A stretch of DNA of 64,000 nt from Balneolaceae bacterium. GTDB taxonomy: Bacteria > Bacteroidota > Rhodothermia > Balneolales > Balneolaceae. Of the stretch, positions 8,754 to 17,947 are shown piece by piece. The notes under the pieces are model-generated. The model saw nothing but the letters and a program-made list of their open reading frames with translations, ran no database searches and had not been told where the DNA came from. Positions within the stretch are counted from its first letter, which is position 1. Every line of letters starts with the position of its first letter. Both the position numbers and the translations under genes were made by a program. The DNA lies in the NCBI GenBank assembly GCA_034521495.1, contig JAXHMK010000011.1, positions 27,056-91,055 of the forward strand, given 5' to 3'.

Positions 8754-10007
8754 TTAAGCGGTCGCCTTATGTTTTTCGTAAATCGGAGGTGCTTTTTTCT
8801 CAACAGTTTCGCGTGTAATAATGCACCGTTTTACATTTTTCATGGAAGGAATCACAAACATAATCTCCAGCATGGATTCCTCAAGAATGGACCGCAATCC
8901 CCGGGCACCAGTTTTTCTCTTACGTGCTTTTTCTACAATTGCTTCGAGTGCTTCCTCTTCGAACTCAAGCTCAACATCTTCCATATTAAACAACTTCTTG
9001 TATTGCTTAGTAATTGCATTTTTAGGCTTGAGTAAAATCTCAATCATCGCTTCATCAGATAGCTCCTCAAGACCACAAATAACAGGCAACCGGCCGATCA
9101 GTTCAGGAATCAATCCAAATTTCTGCAGATCTTCGGGCTCTACATGTGTAAATATTTTTGGGTCATCCTTATCAAACTTATTCTGGTCTTGAGAATGGAA
9201 ACCCATAGCACTTGTTGAGAGACGGCGGGCTATCACTTCTTCCAAACCGCTGAATGCACCACCGCAAATAAAGAGTATTTCTGAGGTATCCAGTTGAATA
9301 AAGCTCTGTTCAGGGTGTTTACGTCCGCCTTTGGGTGGAATATTAGCAGTCGTACCTTCAAGAATTTTCAGTAGCGCCTGTTGTACGCCTTCGCCCGACA
9401 CATCTCTGGTTATAGATGGATTATCACTTTTACGCGATACTTTATCAATTTCGTCGATATATACAATTCCGCGGCGTGCCCGTTCAACATCATAATCGGC
9501 AGCTTGCAATAAATTACTGAGCATACTCTCCACATCTTCTCCCACATAACCGGCTTCGGTCAGAACTGTGGCATCGGCAATGGTAATGGGAACATCAATA
9601 ATGTTGGCGAGAGTTCGTGCAAGAAGAGTTTTACCCGAGCCTGTAGGCCCCAAAAGCATAATATTACTTTTCTCGATGATGGTATCATCAATCTGAATTT
9701 CAGAACTTTTTGAAATTCTTTTGTAATGATTATAAACAGCAACAGAGAGAGTTTTTTTGGCTCCCTCCTGACCAATGACATATTCGTCCAGCCTGTTTTT
9801 AATCTCAACAGGCTTAAGAATTGGCTTGTATTGTTTTTCGCGTCGTCTTGCAAGTGATGAGAGATCACTCTGAATGATGCTGGATGCATCTTCAACACAG
9901 TGATTACAAATGTATACATCCGGTCCCGCCACCATAGAATTCACATCATGGCTGGATCGCCCGCAAAAAGAGCAATAGACCGAGTCGTTATCTTTCTTTT
10001 TACTCAT
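8754..10007 (-). CDS. clpX: ClpX, ATP-binding unfoldase subunit of ClpXP
   Basis: AAA+ unfoldase that feeds substrates to ClpP. The N-terminal zinc-binding domain carries Cys12, Cys15, Cys34 and Cys37 (YCSFCGRSS and YICNHCVED). Walker A is GPTGSGKT (120-127), Walker B contains IVYIDEIDK, and the sensor-2 region contains [10 protein letters not shown]. The pore loop GYVGED is visible. Length 417 is normal. It is downstream of clpP (136 bp gap) and tig, the classic proteostasis order tig-clpP-clpX. Confidence 0.97.
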   Translation of the reverse strand: MSKKKDNDSVYCSFCGRSSHDVNSMVAGPDVYICNHCVEDASSIIQSDLSSLARRREKQYKPILKPVEIKNRLDEYVIGQEGAKKTLSVAVYNHYKRISKSSEIQIDDTIIEKSNIMLLGPTGSGKTLLARTLANIIDVPITIADATVLTEAGYVGEDVESMLSNLLQAADYDVERARRGIVYIDEIDKVSRKSDNPSITRDVSGEGVQQALLKILEGTTANIPPKGGRKHPEQSFIQLDTSEILFICGGAFSGLEEVIARRLSTSAMGFHSQDQNKFDKDDPKIFTHVEPEDLQKFGLIPELIGRLPVICGLEELSDEAMIEILLKPKNAITKQYKKLFNMEDVELEFEEEALEAIVEKARKRKTGARGLRSILEESMLEIMFVIPSMKNVKRCIITRETVEKKAPPIYEKHKATA

Positions 10008-10143
10008 ATTTGGTCGTGTTTATTGCTTTAAAAATATGCAATCTCTGCTATTATTCAGAATAAATTTAAGAGTTGCAATCATCTCCTAATGATAGGTAGA
10101 ATGAAAAAAATGTAAAAATCAGAATTTAAATTAAGTATTATTG

Positions 10144-10788
10144 CTATTCGTTACGTCTCATAACGGCGTCAATCAAACCATAATCTTTTGCTTCGTCCGA
10201 TGACATCCATTTGTTCCGGTCCGAATCTTCAATAACCCTGTCAATTGACTGGCCGGTATGTTCTGCCAAAATACTACTTAACTCTTTCTTAAGGCGTACA
10301 ATCTCCTGAGCTTCAATTTCTATATCGCTGGCCTGTCCCTGAACTCCGCCCAACGGCTGATGAATCATTACACGTGAGTGTGGAAGTGCATGGCGTTTAC
10401 CTTTTGTTCCGGCAGTAAGCAGAAGAGCACCCATGGATGCGGCCATACCTACACAAGTTGTGGCTACATCACTTTTTACGAACTGCATTGTATCATAGAT
10501 AGCCATTCCGGCAGAAACAACACCACCGGGACTGTTGATGTAAAGATTAATATCTTTTTCAGTATCCTGCGAATCCAAAAAGAGCAGTTGTGCTACAATA
10601 GAACTTGCAACGGCATCATTCACGGGAGTACCTAAAATTACAATACGGTCTTTTAATAGACGCGAATATATGTCATATGCTCGCTCACCCCGGTTGGTTG
10701 TTTCCACCACCATGGGAACCAGGTTATTCTGCACTTGTGTAATATCACTCATTTCGGGTAATTCAAAAAGGGGTTGTTTGTAATTCAT
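10144..10788 (-). CDS. clpP: ClpP, serine protease subunit
   Basis: Self-compartmentalised serine protease. The catalytic Ser118 lies in [11 protein letters not shown], His143 in [10 protein letters not shown], and the Asp is in the [10 protein letters not shown] segment. The first ~20 residues, including [14 protein letters not shown], likely form a processed propeptide as in E. coli ClpP. The 214-residue length fits. It starts 6 bp after tig ends, so tig and clpP are one transcript, with clpX 136 bp further on. Confidence 0.97.
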   Translation of the reverse strand: MNYKQPLFELPEMSDITQVQNNLVPMVVETTNRGERAYDIYSRLLKDRIVILGTPVNDAVASSIVAQLLFLDSQDTEKDINLYINSPGGVVSAGMAIYDTMQFVKSDVATTCVGMAASMGALLLTAGTKGKRHALPHSRVMIHQPLGGVQGQASDIEIEAQEIVRLKKELSSILAEHTGQSIDRVIEDSDRNKWMSSDEAKDYGLIDAVMRRNE

Positions 10789-10794
10789 AAAAAT

Positions 10795-12102
10795 TTATAC
10801 CTGTGGAATTTGATTCTTTTCGTTTTCCTCTTCTCTCTTTTTACGAAATTCATCCTTCGAGAGTTCATTGATAGTAACTTCTTCACTCAATTTATCAAAA
10901 ACTTTATTTTCTCTGATGCTGTTTCGGAGGTTTTCAAGTTGTCCCGGATTCTGAGCATAATAACTCTTTAACTGTTCAGCCGTGGCTCCATACTTAGCAG
11001 CTTCAACTGCAATATATTCATCAATATCTTCCGGTTTGATCTCAATATCATCGAACTTTTCCTGGAGTTTTTTACTGATAAACGCCCATTTTGCTTCCTG
11101 CAGTGCCTGGTCACTCATTTTCTCTTTGTACTCCTCAACATCAAAATCAGGTGGCAACTCGCCCCCGGACTGCTGCTTGGCGTACTCAACAAAATTATTT
11201 TTAACCTGTTCCAGCATTACCTCAGGGACTTCAAATTCATGGGCTTCGGACATGGCCTGAACCGCATCCTGACGGAACATATCATCAGATGACTGATCGT
11301 AATAATCCTGCATTTGGCTTTTAATGTAGCTCTTAAACTCATCCACATTTTTAGCCTGCCCGTTGGACTGTTCCTTTGCAAGTTCATCCGTCAGTTCTGC
11401 TTCGTGGTTAATTTCAACCTTCTTCACATGCAGTTCAAAACGGTCAACATCTTCATCTTCACCAAGTTCCATCTCTACAACATCACCTGCTTTGTGCCCA
11501 ACAAGATGCTCCCGGAAGTCGGCGGCCGCATCCTGCCGAAGATCCAGCTTTTGGTCTTCATCCTTTTCGCCTTCTATAGGATTTCCATCTTCATCTAATG
11601 AGACTGCATCAACGGTTACACGGCTTTCTTCAGTAATCTCGTCATCAACTTCTTCCCAATTCCCCTGGCGCTGAAGAGTTCTTTCGATCTCTTCTTCAAC
11701 TTCTTCATCCGTTACATCGTGTACCATCTTATCGATGGTAATTTCCTGCAGATCTTTAAGCTCAAACTCAGGTTTTGCCCCTATCTTAAAAATTACTTCA
11801 AGCTCATCATTTTCCCAGCTCATGTTCAGCATTTGGGTCTCACCTACCGGTTCGTGCTCAGGCACAATCTCATTTTCGTACACCTCCTCAACATAACTGT
11901 TGATCTCTTCCATCTCGATCTCTTTCCCAAAACGTTTCTTTATAAGACCGATTGGCACTCTGCCAGGCCGAAAACCCGGCATCTGAATTTGTGATTTATA
12001 CTTTTTATAAGCCTTATCAAATTTTTCAGACAAGTCTTCCCGATTCGCCTTGATTGTTATTTCTTTGTCTACGGAGGTGAGTTCCTCAACGGATAGTTCC
12101 AC
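10795..12102 (-). CDS. tig: Trigger factor, ribosome-associated chaperone
   Basis: Ribosome-docking chaperone of 435 residues. The N-terminal ribosome-binding part includes PGFRPGRVPIGLIKKRFGK, matching the family's GFRxGKxP signature. A strongly acidic FKBP-like PPIase region (about 150-245) follows, then a helical C-terminal arm. The tail is charged (FRKKREEENEKNQIPQV). It is first in the tig-clpP-clpX cluster and lies just downstream, on the same strand, of the tRNA-Leu at 12142-12228. Confidence 0.93.
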   Translation of the reverse strand: MELSVEELTSVDKEITIKANREDLSEKFDKAYKKYKSQIQMPGFRPGRVPIGLIKKRFGKEIEMEEINSYVEEVYENEIVPEHEPVGETQMLNMSWENDELEVIFKIGAKPEFELKDLQEITIDKMVHDVTDEEVEEEIERTLQRQGNWEEVDDEITEESRVTVDAVSLDEDGNPIEGEKDEDQKLDLRQDAAADFREHLVGHKAGDVVEMELGEDEDVDRFELHVKKVEINHEAELTDELAKEQSNGQAKNVDEFKSYIKSQMQDYYDQSSDDMFRQDAVQAMSEAHEFEVPEVMLEQVKNNFVEYAKQQSGGELPPDFDVEEYKEKMSDQALQEAKWAFISKKLQEKFDDIEIKPEDIDEYIAVEAAKYGATAEQLKSYYAQNPGQLENLRNSIRENKVFDKLSEEVTINELSKDEFRKKREEENEKNQIPQV

Positions 12103-12141
12103 TTGTGTTACCTAAATGTTTTTTAAATATTTGGATTGAGT

Positions 12142-12228
12142 TGGTACGAGAGGGGGGACTCGAACCCCCACACTGTTTAGAGTACCAGATCCTAAATCTG
12201 GCGCGTCTACCAATTCCGCCACTCTCGC
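12142..12228 (-). tRNA. tRNA-Leu (anticodon TAG)
   Basis: On the minus strand the sequence begins GCGAGAGTGGCGGAATTGGT and ends TCGTACCA. The acceptor arm GCGAGAG pairs with CTCTCGT, with one G-T wobble at the first pair. The anticodon stem CCAGA/TCTGG encloses TTTAGGA, giving anticodon TAG, and a long type-II variable arm is present. The T arm is GGGGG-TTCGAGT-CCCCC. CCA is encoded in the genome. It lies 40 bp upstream of tig on the same strand. Confidence 0.95.
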
Positions 12229-12424
12229 TTATATTCCAATAAATTTATATCAGAGCCTGATAAAATACGGTTTTTCATTTGTGGTTTCAACTATTCAATT
12301 ATATTAGAAACGTTTTTAAGTATTGAAGAATTTCTTCTGCTATCCTTTGCACTTCCAGAAATTACATCCCTATTTTTTTGATATTTTGTAATCTAATATA
12401 AATACATAAACTGCTCATTAACTC

Positions 12425-12787
12425 ATGTTCAGAAATCTCCGCTTAGTTTACGTAACAACCAAGAATCGCAATGAAGCCAAAAAAATTGGTTCTACCATTG
12501 TTGATGAAAAACTCGCAGCCTGTGCTAATATTATTGATGGTATGGAATCCATCTATCACTGGAAAGGCAAAATTGAAACCAGCAGCGAGTGTATATTGAT
12601 TTTAAAAACCAGCTACAATAATGTTGGAAAGCTAACCCGCCGTATTAAAGAGCTTCACTCATATGAGGTTCCATGTGTAATCAGCCTGAATATTGCCGAA
12701 CAGGAGGGCAACCCGGAATACCTGAACTGGATTCGGGACTCTGTTCGCAAACCCCTGCCCCAGGATGAAGACCTGCGAACTGACTGA
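12425..12787 (+). CDS. cutA: CutA1 family divalent-cation tolerance protein
   Basis: A small trimeric ferredoxin-like-fold protein of 120 residues, the usual CutA1 size. Family motifs include LAACANIIDGMESIYHWKGK and a stretch with SSECILILKTS, then LHSYEVPCVISLNI. CutA proteins bind divalent copper in vitro, but the physiological role remains unsettled. It is 2 bp upstream of an enoyl-CoA hydratase family gene, and the two probably form a small operon. Confidence 0.92.
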   Translation: MFRNLRLVYVTTKNRNEAKKIGSTIVDEKLAACANIIDGMESIYHWKGKIETSSECILILKTSYNNVGKLTRRIKELHSYEVPCVISLNIAEQEGNPEYLNWIRDSVRKPLPQDEDLRTD

Positions 12788-12789
12788 CC

Positions 12790-13533
12790 ATGTCATTAAT
12801 AATCAAAAAAGAGCCGTTCATTACCGAAGTCAAAATTCATCGCCCCGGAGCGATGAATGCGATCAATTTTAATGTAATGGATCAGCTCGAATCCCTGCTG
12901 GATGAGATTGAAAAAGATAATGAATTGCGAGTTTTTACACTCACTGGTTCGGGTAACAGTTTCATCTCTGGTGGGGATCTCCGTGAATTTCATCAAATTA
13001 AAGATGCTGAAGGCGCAAAAAAGATGACCCGCCGAATGATTTCCATTCTTAAGCGTATTGAGAACCTTCCTTGCTGGACGCTTGCAGCCGTCAATGGCCC
13101 GGCATATGGGGGCGGATGGGAAACGATGTTGGCTTTCGATTTTCGAATCGCTGTGTCCACAGCCACCATTGGATTTACCCAGGGCAAATTTTATCTGCCA
13201 CCAGGCTGGGGCGGTATTACCAAACTGACTGAAGTTGTTGGCAGGAACCAAGCGCTCTACTGGCTGGCTTCCCAAAAAGTGATTGACGCAAAAACAGCTC
13301 TTCAATCCGGCTTGATTCAAGATGTTTTTGATGAAGATGAATACGACGAGAAACTCGCCCGCCTGAAAAAATCTCTCATTAAAAATGATCGGAAATTTAT
13401 CGAGTACATTAAAAGAAAAGATCTTCGGAAATCTGAAGATGAGATTGAACCGTTCAGTACCTTTTGGGAGAGTGAAGAACATTTGAAACGGGTTGAGAAA
13501 TTTTTAAATCGAAAAGAAAATAAAAAATCTTGA
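12790..13533 (+). CDS. Enoyl-CoA hydratase/isomerase (crotonase) family protein
   Basis: A 247-residue crotonase-fold enzyme. The two oxyanion-hole segments are visible: SFISGGDLREFH (about 56-68) and AVNGPAYGGGWE (about 97-108), then an RIAVSTATIGFTQGKF strand typical of the fold. The usual catalytic Glu of true hydratases near the second segment is not obvious (GGGWETML then FDFRIAV; the downstream region reads KFYLPPGWGG), so the exact reaction on acyl-CoA is uncertain. It may be a decarboxylase- or isomerase-type crotonase. Follows cutA by 2 bp. Confidence 0.85.
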   Translation: MSLIIKKEPFITEVKIHRPGAMNAINFNVMDQLESLLDEIEKDNELRVFTLTGSGNSFISGGDLREFHQIKDAEGAKKMTRRMISILKRIENLPCWTLAAVNGPAYGGGWETMLAFDFRIAVSTATIGFTQGKFYLPPGWGGITKLTEVVGRNQALYWLASQKVIDAKTALQSGLIQDVFDEDEYDEKLARLKKSLIKNDRKFIEYIKRKDLRKSEDEIEPFSTFWESEEHLKRVEKFLNRKENKKS

Positions 13534-13568
13534 TAACGGCTTTAAACACTCCTAACCAAGTAATACAT

Positions 13569-13931
13569 CTATTGCTGGTATAACACAAAATCAAAATCTT
13601 TTATTTTCTGAAAATCAACATCTGCAGTAAATAGCTTATATCCATATTCGATTGACGTGGCAGCTATAATAGCATCTAACAATTATATACCATTGTTACG
13701 CCGTAATTGAATGGCTCTGTGTTTTAGCTGATCTGTAAATCCAATAATGGTTACAGCATCTAAATATTCCTTTAACCGTTGTTCTTCTTCCTCTTACATT
13801 CGTGAATAAGAAAGTAGCTCCATCTCTGAAATAACTGACAGATGAATGTGATTTCCCTTTAAATATTCAGAGAGAACTCGATCACCATTAGCATGATAGA
13901 TAACAATATTTGTGTCAATGATAAGATTCAA
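13569..13931 (-). pseudogene. VapC-like PIN-domain toxin with two in-frame TAA codons
   Basis: The minus-strand frame from 13931 reads through a complete PIN ribonuclease domain of about 120 codons: NLIIDTNIVIYHANGD, then HLSVISEMELLSYSRM, stop, EEEEQRLKEYLDAV, HRAIQLRRNNGI, stop, LLDAIIAATSIEYGYKLFTA, DVDFQKIKDFDF. Catalytic acidic residues (D in IIDTN, E in SEMELL, D in LLDAIIAAT, D in TADVDF) are all retained. The two interruptions are TAA codons, each one base from AAA (Lys), and the frame is otherwise unbroken. The likely start is TTG at 13931, overlapping the upstream antitoxin gene end by 17 bp. The toxin should be inactive unless the stops are errors. Confidence 0.85.
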
Positions 13932-14097
13932 ATCGCTCTCTTCGGGCTTCTCTTTGATATTCTATTGGATCGATATCCCAGTCAATAATGCCACAGTATT
14001 TATCAGCATCAAATCCTTTTTTATCGGATTTTTTTCTTTTCTTCAGCTTCTTTTTGGCCGATTCCTTCGATTCTGATCTTTTTATTACTTGTACCAT
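13915..14097 (-). CDS. Putative antitoxin partner of the broken VapC
   Basis: A 60-residue, highly charged protein (MVQVIKRSESKESAKKKLKK at the start, DWDIDPIEYQREARRERFES near the end). It is immediately upstream of the PIN-domain toxin and overlaps its presumed start, the usual antitoxin-first order. The lysine-rich N-terminus could bind DNA, and the acidic/aromatic C-terminus resembles the flexible toxin-binding tail of VapB-like antitoxins. I do not recognise a named family; the call rests mainly on position. It appears intact although the toxin is not. Confidence 0.65.
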   Translation of the reverse strand: MVQVIKRSESKESAKKKLKKRKKSDKKGFDADKYCGIIDWDIDPIEYQREARRERFESYH

Positions 14098-14141
14098 TTC
14101 ATTCGTTTTTTAAAATCTATCACTAATATACAAAACAATCT

Positions 14142-15374
14142 TTAAATCGCTCTGATCGCCCGAATTCTCTTCAACACCGGCGGATGGGAATAATTCAGAA
14201 ACACATAAAAAGGATGCGGTGTGAGATTGCTTAAATTATCTTTTGATAGTTTCTTCAGCACATTCACCATCTCTTCTGAATTTTTGAGAGTTGTTGATGC
14301 AAAATGGTCCGCTTCATACTCATGAACTCTGCTTAATTTTTGCATGCCAATCCCCAAAATAGTTTCAATGGGCGAATAGAGCATCCCAAAAAAGAGAAGA
14401 CCAGCATAGACGCTCATCTCTTCCATATAAAATGCTTCAAAAAGTGCCGGTACTTGCAGAAAGATCGAAAGCAAAGCAAACATAATTCCGGTGTGAAGAA
14501 TACTGATCGCCATATTCTTTACAATATGCTTCTTCTTGTAGTGGCCAATTTCATGTGCCAGAACCGCCACCAACTCCTCTTTCGTGTGATTTTCGATCAA
14601 CGTATCATAAAGAGCGATGCGTTTGTTCTTGCCAAACCCTGTAAAAAATGCGTTCGATTTAGAAGATCGTTTTGAACCGTCCATCACAAAAATTTCCTGC
14701 AGGGGAAAATCAACTTTATCGGCATAATTTTCGATCGCCTCGCGAAGTTCTTCATCCTCCAGCGGTTCAAATTTGTTGAAAAGCGGCATAATCCAAGTGG
14801 GAGCGATGTACTGCATGATCAGAGTAAAAGCTGTAACAACCAGCCAGGCGTAGACCCACGCCCAGCTTCCGCCATATTCAAAAAAGGCGATGATACCCGC
14901 CAAAAGCGGTGCACCAATTACAACTGACAGCAGTAATCCTTTAATCCGATCCATTGCAAATGTTTTTGGAGTGGTTTTGTTGAAACCAAACCGCTCTTCA
15001 ATCACGAATGTAGAATAGATGCTAAATGGAAGTGAAATAATTGTTTTTGCTAAAACCAACACGCCTATAAAAATCAATCCGGTGATGATCACTCCAAAAT
15101 CAAAGCCTCTCGCCCACTGATCCAGCCAGTTGAATCCCCCGGCAAACCAGAACACAAGGAGCAGTACCAGATCAAATGTACCGGTAAAAAAACCAAATTT
15201 TGTATTTACACGAGTGTACTCCTGCGACTTGGCATAGGTTTCCTCATCGTAAACATCTTCAAATTCATCTGGCAACTCTTTAGACAAGGCTTTCAAATTA
15301 AGCCGATCGGATACAATTTCGAGTACAAAATCGACCAAAATTGCGGTTAAAATAATGACTGTAAAAATATTCAT
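14142..15374 (-). CDS. M48 family metallopeptidase (Ste24/CAAX protease type)
   Basis: A 410-residue multi-spanning zinc protease. The zinc motif HEIGH lies in LVAVLAHEIGHYKKKH, and the third ligand is in RVHEYEADHFA (ExxxD). Upstream is NAFFTGFGKNKRIALYDTLI, characteristic of Ste24-type proteases. There are about six or seven hydrophobic segments. Bacterial members have roles in membrane-protein quality control, but no substrate can be assigned here. It stands alone, with ~200 bp upstream before a divergent gene. Confidence 0.93.
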   Translation of the reverse strand: MNIFTVIILTAILVDFVLEIVSDRLNLKALSKELPDEFEDVYDEETYAKSQEYTRVNTKFGFFTGTFDLVLLLVFWFAGGFNWLDQWARGFDFGVIITGLIFIGVLVLAKTIISLPFSIYSTFVIEERFGFNKTTPKTFAMDRIKGLLLSVVIGAPLLAGIIAFFEYGGSWAWVYAWLVVTAFTLIMQYIAPTWIMPLFNKFEPLEDEELREAIENYADKVDFPLQEIFVMDGSKRSSKSNAFFTGFGKNKRIALYDTLIENHTKEELVAVLAHEIGHYKKKHIVKNMAISILHTGIMFALLSIFLQVPALFEAFYMEEMSVYAGLLFFGMLYSPIETILGIGMQKLSRVHEYEADHFASTTLKNSEEMVNVLKKLSKDNLSNLTPHPFYVFLNYSHPPVLKRIRAIRAI

Positions 15375-15572
15375 AGACAGTTCTCAGGTAAAAATTACTT
15401 CTTTTGTTGACTATTGAATTTCGATCTCAAAGGTACAAAAATCACGTCACACCAACATATTTGGCTGTGCTGTTTTTTTGATTCGATGATTCATAAGTCT
15501 ATTTAATTTAATATTAAACTATTGATCTGATATTTTAGTTATTATTCACCTACATCATTAAACAGAAAAGTT

Positions 15573-16505
15573 ATGGCAGATAAAATTAAAGGATTGCATC
15601 ATATCACAGCCGTTTCGGGTCCGCCCGAGGTGAATTACGATTTTTATACCCGGGTTTTAGGACTTCGGTTCACAAAAAAAACCATCAATTTTGATGATCC
15701 GGGCACCTATCATCTGTATTACGGGAATTACGAAGCCACTCCCGGCAGTTCCATCACATTTTTTCCGTGGCAAGGGGTACCGCAGGGCGTACCAAAATCG
15801 GGTGAAGCAACGGTTGTATCGTATGCAGTTCCGAGAGGTTCTATCGGTTTTTGGCGAGATCACTTCAAAAAACAGGATGTTGAAATACTGGGTGATATTG
15901 ATCGCTTTGGTGATTTGGGAATTCGAGCGAAGGATATCGAAGGGATGACAATTGAGATTGTGGAATCTGAAAAAGTGGATCAGGTCAAGCCAAATGAAAC
16001 AGATGATATTCCCAATGGATATGCAATTCGCGGTTTTTACGGTACAACACTTTCTCTCGCTGATGTGGGACGAACGGCCGAATTACTGCAAGAATTTGGC
16101 TGGAAAAAATCCGGTGAAGAATCTGATACAACGCGGTTTTTATCTGAACCTGAAAACCACCTGGGAGCGGTCATCGATCTCAAACAAGAAAATCTGAATG
16201 GTGTATTTGGCCGTGGATCGGTTCACCATATCGCGTTTCGGGTTCCCGATGATGACACACAACTTGCATGGCGCAAAAAGCTGAAAGAGTTGGGATTCAA
16301 TCCCACACCGGTTCAGGATCGTCAATATTTTCGATCCGTCTATTTCCGGGAGCCGGGAGGGGTTTTGTTTGAAATTGCAACGGATATTCCCGGCTTTACA
16401 AAGGATGAAGAGTTGGAAAATCTTGGAACGGAACTAAAACTCCCACCCTGGTATGAGAAACACCGGGAGGAGATTGAAAGCAATCTGGTGTCCTTGGAGC
16501 CTTAA
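15573..16505 (+). CDS. Ring-cleaving dioxygenase, VOC/glyoxalase fold (MhqO-like)
   Basis: A 310-residue protein made of two vicinal-oxygen-chelate modules. Metal ligands are expected in GLHHITAVSGPP (N-terminal His), GSVHHIAFRVPDDD (second His) and EPGGVLFEIATD (Glu). The layout matches MhqO-type ring-cleaving dioxygenases, implicated in Bacillus in detoxifying hydroquinones. A carboxylesterase gene of the MhqD kind follows after a ~300 bp repeat-rich gap, so the pair may work together on quinone stress or aromatic catabolism. The role is inferred from the family. Confidence 0.85.
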   Translation: MADKIKGLHHITAVSGPPEVNYDFYTRVLGLRFTKKTINFDDPGTYHLYYGNYEATPGSSITFFPWQGVPQGVPKSGEATVVSYAVPRGSIGFWRDHFKKQDVEILGDIDRFGDLGIRAKDIEGMTIEIVESEKVDQVKPNETDDIPNGYAIRGFYGTTLSLADVGRTAELLQEFGWKKSGEESDTTRFLSEPENHLGAVIDLKQENLNGVFGRGSVHHIAFRVPDDDTQLAWRKKLKELGFNPTPVQDRQYFRSVYFREPGGVLFEIATDIPGFTKDEELENLGTELKLPPWYEKHREEIESNLVSLEP

Positions 16506-16802
16506 ATGTACGCCGGACAGCCTGTCCGGCCATACAGCCTTTGTTTCAGATACATGATAGAAGTGGAGTATTGAGTTACAATGGATAACTTCATCCATAG
16601 ATTCATCGTTATGACGTTATTGGGTAACGGGCAAAGCCTGTCCCGACTCAATTCGGGGCTGCCCGTTGTACATACGCCGGACAATTTATCTGGATCTTTA
16701 AATGTATATCATTGACAAATCAATTTTTTGATCATACAAATCTACAAGACACATTTTAATTAAGTTTAGGAGGTAACGGGTCAGCGATCCGTTGTACATA
16801 TT
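16506..16802. repeat. Palindromic and direct repeats between dioxygenase and esterase genes
   Basis: No gene is seen. A perfect 9-bp palindrome, GCCGGACAG-C-CTGTCCGGC, lies at 16512-16530, and a degenerate second copy (acgccggacaatttatctgg) near 16675. Two copies of a second element share gtaacggg at one end and ccgttgtacata at the other (about 16623-16675 and 16772-16800). The second copy ends at the start of the esterase gene. These look like small dispersed repeats; the first palindrome, 7 bp after the stop codon, could act as a transcription terminator or mRNA end. Confidence 0.6.
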
Positions 16803-17459
16803 ATGTTCAGAGCAAATTCAGAAAAACCATTTGAAGGACCTCATCAAAATTCAAATATCGTAACTCATGGTATCTCGCCGGGTGAAGCCGACCTGGCCAT
16901 GATTATGATTCATGGGCGTGGAGCATCTGCACAAAGCATTATCACTCTATCCAATGAGTTTGACACCGGAAAGATCCACTACCGGGCACCTCAAGCCAAT
17001 CAATTTACATGGTATCCATATTCCTTTCTTCAACCCACTGAACAAAACGAACCGGGTTTGTCATCCGGCCTTCAGCTAATTTTTGATATCATTTCTGATT
17101 TGGAAAACGAAGGCATTCCTAAAGAAAAAATTGTTTTGCTTGGATTTTCTCAGGGAGCGTGTTTATCTACTGAATTTGTGGCACGCCATCCTGCAAAATA
17201 TGGTGGCTTGATCGCCTTAAGCGGTGGGCTGATCGGTAAATCAGTTGAAAAAGAAAAATATAAGGGCGACTTGGCCGGTACTCCCTATTTCGTTGGGTGC
17301 TCAGATGTTGATCCGCATATTCCCGTTGAACGAGTGGATGAATCGGTGGAAGTACTAAAAAAACTGGGTGCTCATATAACCAAGAAAATCTATCCCGGAA
17401 TGGGACATACGGTTAATCAAGACGAGATCGAACAGATCAAAAAAATTCTCAAATCTTAA
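16803..17459 (+). CDS. Carboxylesterase/phospholipase alpha-beta hydrolase (MhqD-like)
   Basis: A 218-residue alpha/beta hydrolase of the YpfH/phospholipase-carboxylesterase family. The nucleophile elbow is GFSQGAC (Ser), the acid is in GCSDVDPHIP (Asp) and the base is in PGMGHTV (His). The early MIHGRGASAQS segment forms the oxyanion hole. No signal peptide, so cytoplasmic. It sits 297 bp after the ring-cleaving dioxygenase on the same strand, echoing the mhqO/mhqD association in Bacillus. Confidence 0.88.
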   Translation: MFRANSEKPFEGPHQNSNIVTHGISPGEADLAMIMIHGRGASAQSIITLSNEFDTGKIHYRAPQANQFTWYPYSFLQPTEQNEPGLSSGLQLIFDIISDLENEGIPKEKIVLLGFSQGACLSTEFVARHPAKYGGLIALSGGLIGKSVEKEKYKGDLAGTPYFVGCSDVDPHIPVERVDESVEVLKKLGAHITKKIYPGMGHTVNQDEIEQIKKILKS

Positions 17460-17501
17460 TAACATCGTTAAGCTAAAAGCGTTTATAGCTTATAAAATTT
17501 G

Positions 17502-17509
17502 TATATTTG
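17502..17509 (+). promoter_or_regulatory. Candidate -7 promoter box (TATATTTG)
   Basis: TATATTTG matches the TAnnTTTG -7 element described for Bacteroidota primary sigma factor promoters. It ends only 3 bp before the ATG at 17513, so a transcript starting a few bases downstream would be leaderless. No strong -33 TTG box is placed at the ideal distance, which lowers confidence. Confidence 0.35.
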
Positions 17510-17512
17510 TTC

Positions 17513-17884
17513 ATGAGTAATTTTTCAAAATTTAGTTCTTGGTTTCTGGCTGCAGCCGTTGTTCTGGCAACTTTCGGGCAGATTCAAAACTCATCCGGGG
17601 AAGCACCCTTTTTTCAGCATCCACAGGAATCAAATATTCCTGCTTACTCAGGAATTACAAGCCACATTTTATGGGATTTAATTGATTTTAATAGTAGCTC
17701 TTCACTATTCAATCTCTATTCGAATACCAATTCTGAAGAAGATTCCAATGATCATTTAGAGGCCGAAGCAGCCCGGGAATCTTCTCTTGAAGCGATATCT
17801 GCATTATATCTTTCTACCGCCAGAGATATTGATATCAGCCCCACTATTGGCGAATTACTTTACCCTTTCTATTTCTACTTTTAA
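17513..17884 (+). CDS. Hypothetical exported protein with aromatic C-terminus
   Basis: A 123-residue protein that I do not recognise. It begins MSNFSKFSSWFLAAAVVLAT, a probable signal peptide (to about residue 30) or anchor. The middle is rich in Ser/Asn/Glu (NSEEDSNDHLEAEAARESSL) and the last residues are YPFYFYF, an unusual aromatic tail ending in Phe. I chose ATG at 17513 over an upstream TTG at 17507. A -7-like box lies directly upstream. No operon partner; the next ~300 bp is non-coding. Confidence 0.55.
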   Translation: MSNFSKFSSWFLAAAVVLATFGQIQNSSGEAPFFQHPQESNIPAYSGITSHILWDLIDFNSSSSLFNLYSNTNSEEDSNDHLEAEAARESSLEAISALYLSTARDIDISPTIGELLYPFYFYF

Positions 17885-17947
17885 TTCACTTCATCTTAGA
17901 TCTGTCTGAAACTCAATTTCAGAGTTTCTCTCTTAAAACAATCTAAC

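Noticed and set aside
8738..8766. tRNA-like string (cctgaatggttaagcggtcgcc) near the clpX end
   Set aside because: It resembles a D-arm of tRNA-Ser/Leu, but there is no acceptor, anticodon or T arm around it, and it overlaps the clpX stop codon.
12796..13482. 228-codon frame antisense to the enoyl-CoA hydratase gene
   Set aside because: Long, but opposite a clearly conserved crotonase; the translation is Phe/Asn-rich shadow sequence.
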